Shown: piece after piece, positions 16,560 to 24,700 of the stretch
Position numbering within the stretch: the stretch's first letter is position 1
How the letters are laid out: each line of letters begins with the position of its first letter
Source: Geothermobacter ehrlichii
Lineage (GTDB): Bacteria > Desulfobacterota > Desulfuromonadia > Desulfuromonadales > Geothermobacteraceae
Assembly: GCF_008124615.1 (NCBI RefSeq)
Contig: NZ_VNIB01000013.1
Span: forward strand, 41,727-105,726
DNA: 64,000 bases
Direction: 5' to 3'
Notes under the pieces: generated by a model
Database searches by the model: none
Told to the model about the DNA's origin: nothing
The model's input: the letters and a program-made list of their open reading frames with translations, nothing else
Program-made: the position numbers and the translations under genes

Positions 16560-17039
16560 CTATTGCACAACCAGATTCTCAAACCGGTACTTCCCGACCA
16601 CGATCGTCACCCGATCGCCCCGCTTCACCAGACCACCCGGATTGGCGAAGAGCATGAAGTAGCTGCGATCCGGGTAATGGGATCGCGGCTTCTGTCGCAG
16701 GGACCCGACCTTGGCCGGGGCCGGGATCCCCAGATAGGCACCGGTTCGCTGATGTATCAGGTAGGGGAAAAACTTCTTGCTGGCCAGCGGACGGGATTTT
16801 TCACTGTCATAGACATAATAGCGGAAATCGAGCATATACCCGGCAGCTGCCAGCCGCACCGTTTCCACCCGGACACCGAGAGCCTTTTCCGCTTCGGAAA
16901 GCTCCTGTGCAGCTTCCACTGATTGTACAGTTTCCTCGGTTTGCACAGCTTTCAGCCGATCAGTCCGGGTTGCCGACGGGCGTTGTGCACAGGCGCCAGT
17001 CAGTGACAGCAACAGAATCAGACACCAGATCTTTCGCAT
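16560..17039 (-). CDS. Lipoprotein of unknown function
   Basis: This protein of about 159 aa has a lipoprotein signal (LILLLSLTGAC, Cys at about residue 17), then a charged helical stretch rich in Glu and Gln (about 30-55), then a compact C-terminal beta domain ending FENLVVQ. GGAG precedes the ATG by about 7 bases. I do not recognise the family. The YMLDFRYYVYD and RGDRVTIVVGKYRF strands hint at an all-beta periplasmic domain. The protease gene follows 10 bp downstream, so the two are likely cotranscribed and may act together at the cell envelope. That is inference from spacing only. Confidence 0.65.
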   Translation of the reverse strand: MRKIWCLILLLSLTGACAQRPSATRTDRLKAVQTEETVQSVEAAQELSEAEKALGVRVETVRLAAAGYMLDFRYYVYDSEKSRPLASKKFFPYLIHQRTGAYLGIPAPAKVGSLRQKPRSHYPDRSYFMLFANPGGLVKRGDRVTIVVGKYRFENLVVQ

Positions 17040-17061
17040 CGTTATCTCCGGGCAAAGGAAT

Positions 17062-17082
17062 GGGGCGGGTAGAGCCCGCCCC
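17062..17082. terminator. Stem-loop between the multicopper operon and the lipoprotein gene
   Basis: GGGGCGGG and CCCGCCCC form a perfect 8-bp stem around TAGAG. The following bases on the minus strand are only moderately T-rich, so it may be a weak terminator. Confidence 0.45.
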
Positions 17083-17129
17083 AAATCATATCAGCTTTTG
17101 TCTGAGCCGCCCAGTTTCGAAAGCGGCGC

Positions 17130-19085
17130 TCAGTTGTAATTGAGAAAGCCGTCCGGCTGGTCACCATCAATCAGGTTGCCGTTGGTGTCGTAGAGGCGCA
17201 CCCGCACCGAGGTGTCGGTCTTGGGGATAACCACGGTCGGTATCCCCGACCAGGTGTAGGACCCGGGGTTGCCATTCAGGGTGACAATATCGACCCAAGG
17301 CTTGCCGACCCGCTTGCGATACTGCAGCTTGACGGCTCCGACCTTGGTGGTGGTATGGGTCGACCAGACGAAGTCGATCGAACCACCGCCGACCAGGGTG
17401 TCGCCCGGCTTTGGCGTGAGCAGTTTGACCACCTTAATGATCATTGGCTGATTATTGACATCACTCGCGATCAGTGTGGTCTTGCTGGCGTCGTAGACAT
17501 CGACCCTGATGCGCGCCTGGGTGGCCTTGGCTGGCAAATCTGGAATCAGCCAGGCAACATGGCTGTCGGTGACCTTGCGGGTGATACGCTTCCAGGTTGC
17601 ACCGTTGTTGGTGGAGTAGAGGTAGCGGTAATAGACGGCATTGGCCGGAGCACCGACGTGAATGACGGTTCCGTCACCTGCGGTCAGCTTGATTCCGGCA
17701 GTATTGTGGGTCATTACCTTGACCTTAGTGAACTGCTTGAAGATGGCACTAACATCGGTTGCCACAGCATTGCTCAGGGTAACGACACAGTCGTCAAAGC
17801 CGCTGCAGGCACCGGACCAGCCCTTGAAGGCGGATCCCGGCACGGCCTGGGCAGTCAGGCGGATCATGGTACCGTCGACGTAGCTGGCACTGCAGGCGGT
17901 CTGCCCCACCGGGCAGTCGAAACCGCCGGGCATACTGGCGACCTTGACGGTGCCATCACCCAGAGTGCCAGTGGGGGCAGGCACCTTGGTGACATTGAGG
18001 ATCGCATCCTCGGTTCCAAACCCAAGATAGACCAGCTGGCCGCCCGATTTGGCCCCACCGCCTTTCCAGGCCAGATTCAGCCTGCGGTCGTAGACAGCAA
18101 TATAGCCGGACGCCGGAGCTGTGAAGGTGGCATCAACGGTCTTGCCCGCCGGCAGGTCGACAGAATATTCGGAGCGGGCATAAGGATAGCCGAAACCGTC
18201 TTCGGCCTGCTGGGCAAGGTAGCCAGCCCCCTGCACCGTCGGCACGACATTGTCGAGACCGGCGTTGAGCAGCCGCAGCAAAACAGTCTGGCCAGCGATG
18301 GCGGCAATGTTCATTGGCGCCCGTGAAGGTGCGTAGGGCTGGCCGTTGATCAGATAGTAGTCGGGCTCGTAATCGATGGTGCTGGTCATGGCGCCGCCGG
18401 GACCATAGTTGCCGCCGGCCACGGCTTCGTGGGTTTCCACGTCGAATTCGCTGAACAGCAGGACCTGGTCGGCGTCATAGGTGACAGTCCGGGCATCATT
18501 ACCGATACCGGCGTAGGCCGTCCCCGGAGTGGATTCATAGATCAGTGCCCCGTAAAGCCCCATCTGCACCTGAACCTGAGGATGGGTACCGCTCTCGTAG
18601 AGAAAAGTACCATTGCGTGGCGCAGGCCAGGTATAGGTAGCCGACGTTCCCGGATCAACTTCCTTGACGAAGGATCTGGCCCGGCTGGTCACGTCGGCCG
18701 GTCGAAACTGCTGGTTTTTGGCAACCACGTTACCACTGGCATCGATCCATGTCGGTGTCACGTCGGCAGCATCCGGCACAAGCCCGGGAATCATGATCGA
18801 TACCGGAACCGCCAGGGTGTTGGTCAGGATGATGGACAGGGTACCACCGGCGTTGTCGCGAATTTCCGGCCCCGGCACGGAAACCGGATTGTCACAGACA
18901 CCACCGGTCGCTCCTCCCTGGGCAAACCCCCAGACGGAGATGACCTTGCCATCGGGCATGGTGACCGTACCCTCGCCAGCACAGAGGCTGAAGCTTCCTG
19001 CCAAAGCCGCCACCGGCAGAGCCATAACAGTCCCGATCAGAAGTGCGGCCAGCCTGAAGGTGAAGGAAATCCTGCTCTTTCTCAT
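17130..19085 (-). CDS. Secreted multicopper-oxidase-like protein C with Ig-like tail (copper ligands degenerate)
   Basis: This protein of about 651 aa has a Sec signal peptide ending ALAG. Two cupredoxin-type domains occupy about residues 30-360. The place where a blue-copper HCH...M motif should lie reads YESGTHPQVQVQMGLYG (about residue 160): the His, Cys and His are replaced although the Gly-Met-Leu-like frame is kept. No HxH pair is seen, so it probably binds little or no copper. A Gly-Trp-Ser repeat (FKGWSGACSG) follows, then two Ig-like modules; the last (LLTPKPGDTLVGGGS) matches the end of the giant protein of this operon. GAGGAGG precedes the ATG at 19085. Last gene of the operon. Confidence 0.8.
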   Translation of the reverse strand: MRKSRISFTFRLAALLIGTVMALPVAALAGSFSLCAGEGTVTMPDGKVISVWGFAQGGATGGVCDNPVSVPGPEIRDNAGGTLSIILTNTLAVPVSIMIPGLVPDAADVTPTWIDASGNVVAKNQQFRPADVTSRARSFVKEVDPGTSATYTWPAPRNGTFLYESGTHPQVQVQMGLYGALIYESTPGTAYAGIGNDARTVTYDADQVLLFSEFDVETHEAVAGGNYGPGGAMTSTIDYEPDYYLINGQPYAPSRAPMNIAAIAGQTVLLRLLNAGLDNVVPTVQGAGYLAQQAEDGFGYPYARSEYSVDLPAGKTVDATFTAPASGYIAVYDRRLNLAWKGGGAKSGGQLVYLGFGTEDAILNVTKVPAPTGTLGDGTVKVASMPGGFDCPVGQTACSASYVDGTMIRLTAQAVPGSAFKGWSGACSGFDDCVVTLSNAVATDVSAIFKQFTKVKVMTHNTAGIKLTAGDGTVIHVGAPANAVYYRYLYSTNNGATWKRITRKVTDSHVAWLIPDLPAKATQARIRVDVYDASKTTLIASDVNNQPMIIKVVKLLTPKPGDTLVGGGSIDFVWSTHTTTKVGAVKLQYRKRVGKPWVDIVTLNGNPGSYTWSGIPTVVIPKTDTSVRVRLYDTNGNLIDGDQPDGFLNYN

Positions 19086-19095
19086 GGCAACCTCC

Positions 19096-20463
19096 TCAGG
19101 GTGCTGGCTCATTTTCGTAATGAGGGATAAAAACCCCCGGATGCTCCACGATCATCATGGTCAGCATTCCGCCGGGAAAGATATCGTTGTTGGTCAGCTC
19201 CTTTTCGTTGTGGGAATGCCACATGTAGAAGTAGCCGCCAAAGGCGTTGAAGCCACCTTCACCCGGTGGTAGCGCTCCCATGGCACCAAGATAGGGGCTG
19301 CCGCTGAAGAACTGGCCGAAGGTCAGGTCGAGCTGGTCGGGCATGGTCACCGGGAAAGGCAGGCCATGGTCCGCCGGATCTTCGTTCGGTTCCGCGGCAA
19401 CACTGTCAAAAATGCCGTTGCCGTTGTGATCGACATCTTCGCTGTTTGGAAAATTCCCCGTCGGCGGGTTGTCAATATCCTGCTGGTGGCCGTAGATATC
19501 CCAGCCCATGCCGGCCCCCGTCCAGGTAAAAATGCCGTCAGCCGTCTTGCCGGGAACCACCGTCTGGGTAAAGTCGGACCAGCCCAGCTCGGTGGTTCCG
19601 TTCAACAGACGTTTTCCGTCCTTGGCAATCACCAGATAGTTGTTGCCGTGGGTATGGAAGGGATGCAGGTCACGACCGGCGCCGATCATGCGGATCAGCA
19701 CCCGGTCTCCGGGATGCATGCGCGCCAGGGCATCGAAGGGTTGGGCCGGCAACCATGGAGCATTGGCCGGTGCCAGCGTATCCGGGCCGGTACGCCCGTT
19801 GATGAACCAGTAGGCCGGCTTGAAATTGGTCGTGTCAACCTCGAACAACTTGTTGAACTCGTAGAGTTCATGAAACCGCGGATCCATGTCGGTCAGCAGA
19901 AAGAGGTACTCGTAGTCGTAGGCGCTGCCGGCATCGCCGTAGGCGGTGTAGGTCGCGGGATTGGCCTCATTGAAACCGGACGGACGGATGATCAGGGCCC
20001 CGAGGAGCCCCATTTCCACCTGGAAATCGACGTGGGTACCGCTGTAATAGGTGAAAGTCCCGGGGGCGCTGGATACGAACGTATAGGTGACGCTGCCACC
20101 GGGAGGAGCCTCCCGGGTCAGAGTTCCGGGAATCCCGCCGCTGGCCGTCACATCCTGACCGGGAAAGACGATGGAAACCGGTTCCGGCAGCTGGTTGGTC
20201 AGGTTCACGGTTATGGTGGCGCCTTCATTGACAATCAGGGTCGGGCCGGGATACTGCATCGGCCGGCTGTCGAGGGCGAAGCCCCACATGGGGATGCTGC
20301 CGCCATCACCGGTCGTGATGTGGCCATGCTTCGCCGTCAGGTTGAAAGTCGTTCCCCTGTCACCGGAGATGAAGGCCGATGCCGAACCAACCCCTGTCAG
20401 AATCATGAGCAGAACCGGCACCAGAATCCGGAACGGAGATCTTCGGATCGTTCTTTTCATCAT
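19096..20463 (-). CDS. Secreted multicopper-oxidase-like protein B with HTH and HSH copper motifs
   Basis: This 455-aa protein has a signal peptide (LVPVLLMILTGVGSASAF). Cupredoxin domain 1 has YYSGTHVDFQVEMGLLG (about residue 141), a degenerate type-1 site like protein C. The C-terminal domain has LHPFHTHGNN (about 268), which supplies a T1-type His and an HxH pair, and MWHSHNEKEL (about 411), where Ser replaces the Cys of HCH. Residues DIDNPPTGNFPNSEDVDH carry Ca-binding-like repeats also seen in the giant protein. It resembles the C-terminal half of OmpB/MofA-type multicopper proteins. GGGAGGAGC lies just before the start; the ATG at 20460 has the better spacing. The gene is the third in the operon. 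Confidence 0.82.
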   Translation of the reverse strand: MMKRTIRRSPFRILVPVLLMILTGVGSASAFISGDRGTTFNLTAKHGHITTGDGGSIPMWGFALDSRPMQYPGPTLIVNEGATITVNLTNQLPEPVSIVFPGQDVTASGGIPGTLTREAPPGGSVTYTFVSSAPGTFTYYSGTHVDFQVEMGLLGALIIRPSGFNEANPATYTAYGDAGSAYDYEYLFLLTDMDPRFHELYEFNKLFEVDTTNFKPAYWFINGRTGPDTLAPANAPWLPAQPFDALARMHPGDRVLIRMIGAGRDLHPFHTHGNNYLVIAKDGKRLLNGTTELGWSDFTQTVVPGKTADGIFTWTGAGMGWDIYGHQQDIDNPPTGNFPNSEDVDHNGNGIFDSVAAEPNEDPADHGLPFPVTMPDQLDLTFGQFFSGSPYLGAMGALPPGEGGFNAFGGYFYMWHSHNEKELTNNDIFPGGMLTMMIVEHPGVFIPHYENEPAP

Positions 20464-20478
20464 GCTCCTCCCGTCTCT

Positions 20479-21705
20479 CTAGAGCCCTGTCTGCACCCGG
20501 ATTTCGGTCATCATCCCTCCGTAATCCTCGGTGTCGTTACTCAGATGGTTGAGATTGGTCGTGTAGAGAAAATAGGTCCCTTCGGGGATGCCGGTCGTGT
20601 CGACCAGAACGTCAACCGTCTCTCCTCCTCCCAGGGTAACGGACGTGGTCTGGTAGAAAATATTCACACCCGTCGGAACGCCTCCCCCCTTGAAAACGCG
20701 GGCTCCTTTGCCGACGACCTTCATCGGAATCCCGGTCGTCGCCAGGGTATGGAAAGACGTTGTCGACAGGCTGGAAAAACGGATCAGGATCGTATCTCCG
20801 GGAACCGCCTCGATCAGGGAAGGTATGTCCTGGGCGTCATATCCGAGTTCGTTGGCGATATTGCCGGAATTGATGGTGTCCGGATAACCCCGCCCGTTGA
20901 GCATGGGAAAGGTGTCTTTCATGTCGGCGAAGGGCAGAGGCTGCACCGAAATATGCTGCTCGTGGAAGCGGGGATCGAAGGCTTGGATCTGGATCGGATA
21001 GTCCCGTCTGAGGGTAAACTGGGTGTCGGCGTCGTTGTAGACGTAATTGGCACCCATGGACGGGGTGACGTAGAGGTTGCCCAACATGCCCATCTGCATG
21101 TGCTCGGTCGCCTCGACATGACAGTGATAGACGAAGGTTCCCGCCTCGACCGCATGGTAGAAATAGGTGAGACTCGATCCCATGTTGATGGAAATGGAGT
21201 TGTCGGGCACACCATCGAAAATGGCCGAGGCATTGGGGAAGCCATGCCAGTGAACCGTATGGGGATCGAACAGGTCGGGCCGCATCATCATGCCGACGTT
21301 GGTCAGGGTCAGGTAGACGTAATCCCCCTGCTTGAACTTCAGGGTCGGGGCCGGCCAGTTGGCGGCCAGCACGCCACCACCACCATCCCAGGTATTCATG
21401 ACCTGGTCATCGGACAGACCGGTGACGTTGTGAAAACCAAAGATGTACATCGAGGTATCGGCGACATCGGCCATGGTGGAAAAACCGTCACCAGCGACAA
21501 GGTGGAGACAGACCTGGTTGCTGTAAAGGGGATTGGAGATCTCTCCATCATCCGCCCTGAGCAGCCCGTCACCATTGATATCACTGTCACTTGCGGGGTC
21601 GTACCCCGGGCACTGGAAGTAAACCTTGGCCGTGACAGGGGCGGCAAATGCCAGCACCAGCCATGTCACCAGCAGCATCAGAAGGTACCTGCATCTCGTG
21701 CGCAT
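20479..21705 (-). CDS. Secreted multicopper-oxidase-like protein A with complete type-1 copper site
   Basis: This protein of about 408 aa has a signal peptide (LLMLLVTWLVLAFAAPVTA). The N-terminal DSDINGDGLLRADDGE is Ca-binding-like. Copper motifs: PHTVHWHGF (about residue 148), combining a T1-type His with an HxH pair, and FVYHCHVEATEHMQMGM (about residue 192), which gives Cys, His and Met for a blue copper site plus a second HxH. A second cupredoxin domain follows without copper motifs. It resembles the N-terminal part of OmpB/MofA-type proteins used by metal-reducing or metal-oxidising bacteria. The ATG at 21705 has AGGAGAAGGG upstream; an alternative ATG at 21753 overlaps the giant gene's stop. 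Confidence 0.83.
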   Translation of the reverse strand: MRTRCRYLLMLLVTWLVLAFAAPVTAKVYFQCPGYDPASDSDINGDGLLRADDGEISNPLYSNQVCLHLVAGDGFSTMADVADTSMYIFGFHNVTGLSDDQVMNTWDGGGGVLAANWPAPTLKFKQGDYVYLTLTNVGMMMRPDLFDPHTVHWHGFPNASAIFDGVPDNSISINMGSSLTYFYHAVEAGTFVYHCHVEATEHMQMGMLGNLYVTPSMGANYVYNDADTQFTLRRDYPIQIQAFDPRFHEQHISVQPLPFADMKDTFPMLNGRGYPDTINSGNIANELGYDAQDIPSLIEAVPGDTILIRFSSLSTTSFHTLATTGIPMKVVGKGARVFKGGGVPTGVNIFYQTTSVTLGGGETVDVLVDTTGIPEGTYFLYTTNLNHLSNDTEDYGGMMTEIRVQTGL

Positions 21706-21749
21706 CGTCCCTTCTCCTTTCCCTTCTATAGCGACACTCCGTTTCTTGT

Positions 21750-24700
21750 TCATGGGGCCACCGCCTGCAGAATGACGCCGCTATCGCTCTTGTCGCGGGC
21801 GAGCAGGACGCCGTTGCTGTCGTAGGCACTGACACGCACCCGCAGATCGTTCTTGGGCTTCAGCACTGAGATAATCGGATCCCAGGTCACACTGCCCGGA
21901 TCGGTACCGGCAAGGCCACTCAGGATGGCTATCGTCTGCCACGACAGGTCTGCTTTCTTACGGTAGGCAACAACAATATGATCGAAACTGGCAGGATCAT
22001 ACGACTGCCAGCTGATGGTGGTGCTGCCTCCCGACAGCAGGGTTTCACCCCCGTTGGGTGAGAGCAACCTGATCACCTCGATGGTAAAGGGAGCATCGGA
22101 AAAGTCGACACCCACCTTCGGTCCGTTGACCCCCGCTTCGCCACGTACCTTCACCAGCACATTCCTCTGTCTGAGAATGGTGGTCGGCACCGTCCAATCA
22201 AGACAAGGCCCGCTCGCGGTCAGGCTGATGGTGTTCCAGCTCTGGCCGCCGTCAAGGGAATATTTAACCTTGAAGTTGGTGGCTGAGGCCGGGGCTTCCC
22301 AGCAGATGGGGAAGACCGAACCCGCGGCCAGCACATCACCGCCGTTGGGACTGATCACCCGCACCGCCGCAGCATCCGGGGCAACGAACTCGTCGGCCCC
22401 GATGTCGACCGCCGCCCCCTGTGGACGGGTGTTGCCATCAACGTCCTTGGAAGCGGTCAAGTAGGCCCCAACGGGCTGACCGGCTTCGACGGCGTCACTG
22501 CTCGGCAACAGGTGGTAGTCGCCGGCAGTTGCGTCAAGCGGCGTAAAGCGCACGGTGATGGCGTTACCGCCTTCATCGAGCACAATAGCGATACTCAGGC
22601 TGTTCTGGTACGGCTTGACGAACTGGTAGGGCAGCGTCGCCGTCGCCGGTGCGATATTGGTGCCGCCGCTGTAATCCCAGGTCGGCCCGGTGGTGGCACC
22701 AACACCCAGTGTCCGGGTCAAGCTGCTGAGCATGTTGCCACTGACATTGGCATTGCTGCCGTCGACCTGCAGGTCCCAGACATCGGGGTAGTCGAGTGTG
22801 GCATCGGCCATGACCGCCGCATGTTCACTTCCCGGCGACAAACCGCCGGCACCGTTGTTCAGCCCGGCATTGTTGAAGAGGGAGCGGTTGCCGGTAAGGA
22901 TGTTGTTCAGCAAGGTTACACCACTCAGGTCATTGCCCGCGGTGATGAGTGCGGCATTGAGATCACGGATCACGACACCGGCAGGCTGGGGAGTCGAATG
23001 GATCTGCCCGGCACCGAAGGCCAAGGCGGCCGTCGCCGTCGAGTCATTGTTGACAATGGTGTTGTTCACCAGGTCGGCATGAGCGACATCCTGCAGGTAG
23101 AGACCAGCACCCGCCATACCGGCGACGTTGTTGACAATTATATTGTCAGTCAGCGTCAGACTGCTGGTGCCCAGTTCGGCGGTGGAGTTGAAAGCGTAGA
23201 CCATGATCCCGCCGCCGTTACCGGAACCGGCAAGGTTGCCCTGGATCAGGTTGCCATCGATCGTCACGCTACCGGCCCCCTCGCCTTCGACGATCTCACC
23301 AGCGACATAGATGCCGCCACCGTCGCCGGCTCCCAGCAGCCGGGCACCGAAGAAAACCTCGTTGAACAGGATCTGGTTGTTGCGAATGACACCGCCATCG
23401 CTGTAGCCGACATGACTGATGCCACCACCGCTGTAACGGGAGAAGTTGGCGCTGACCAGGTTTTTCTCCACCAGGTAGTTGTCACTCCCCTTGTAGAGAT
23501 TGATGCCTCCGCCACCCTGGACTCCTCCATTGCTGGTGACGTTGTTGTGGTGGATATCCACACCGTCGTTGTTGGCATCGATTCCGGTGTTAGGAGTACC
23601 GACCGTGATACCGCCACCGAAGGAGCCCCGGTTGCCGGCGACCTTGTTGTTGCTGATCTCGACATCGTAGGTGTCGCTGACGATGTAGATACCACCTCCG
23701 GAGATACCGCCGATGATGTGAAAACCGTCGATCCAAGCGTGCGGTTCACCCGGGGCAAAGGGGGTGGCTGTAGCATTGCCGAGCACCATGATTCCCGGGG
23801 CCTCGTTGACCTGGAAAGGATCGGCACCGGTGATCGCCAGCACTTTGGCGTGCCATGCGTCGAGATTGTTCCGCGGGACCGCGGCGGCGTTGATGGTCGT
23901 GGTATTGGCGCCAGTCTTGGATCCGGCTCCGGAACCCTGCAGAATCACTTCCTTGTGCAGAATGACGTTTTCGTTATAGACACCGGGACGAACGATAATC
24001 AGGTCTCCGGCATTGGCAGCATCGATGGCATCCTGGATCTTGGTGTAGTCACCACTGCCGTCCTGGGCGACAATAATGGGGGGATTGGCAACGCAATCGC
24101 GGATATGTACGGTGACCGCCATCTGTGAGCTGAGCCCGGTATCTCCCCGGGTAATCACCAGGTGAGCCTCACTGATACCGGCATCGATCACCGCCTGCGG
24201 CACCGTTACCTTGACCTCCTGAGGAAACCAGGAGGTAACATTCAGTGGATAGCTGGTTCCCGTAGTCAGGTCAACCAGCTCGACGGTACCGGTCGCGGTC
24301 GATGGTGGCAATGGGCCGAAACCTGACAGGTCACCAGTTCCAATGCCAGACTTGAGTATCAGTTCGTCTCCGGCGGCACAGATCAACGGACCCATCTTGG
24401 CACCGGTGGCCGGGTCGTTGCGCTCAACTGAAGCCGGAATCGGCGTCCCCCGGACCGGGTCTGCCTTCAGTTCGGCATCAGCCGGCAGGGTAGCGAAGCC
24501 GGCCAGGGGCACGATGGGCGTGTCGGTATAGGTCACCTGTCCGGGAGTAAACTGGAAGGTCCAGGGCGCCACGGCAAATTCGGGCTTGTAGTTCGGATCG
24601 ATGATCATCTGGCCGGGGTTGTCAGGATCGGGAATGGGACCCGGATCATTCAACACCAGGGTCAGCATGTTGGGCGAAAACCCGGAAGGGCTTGGCAGAT

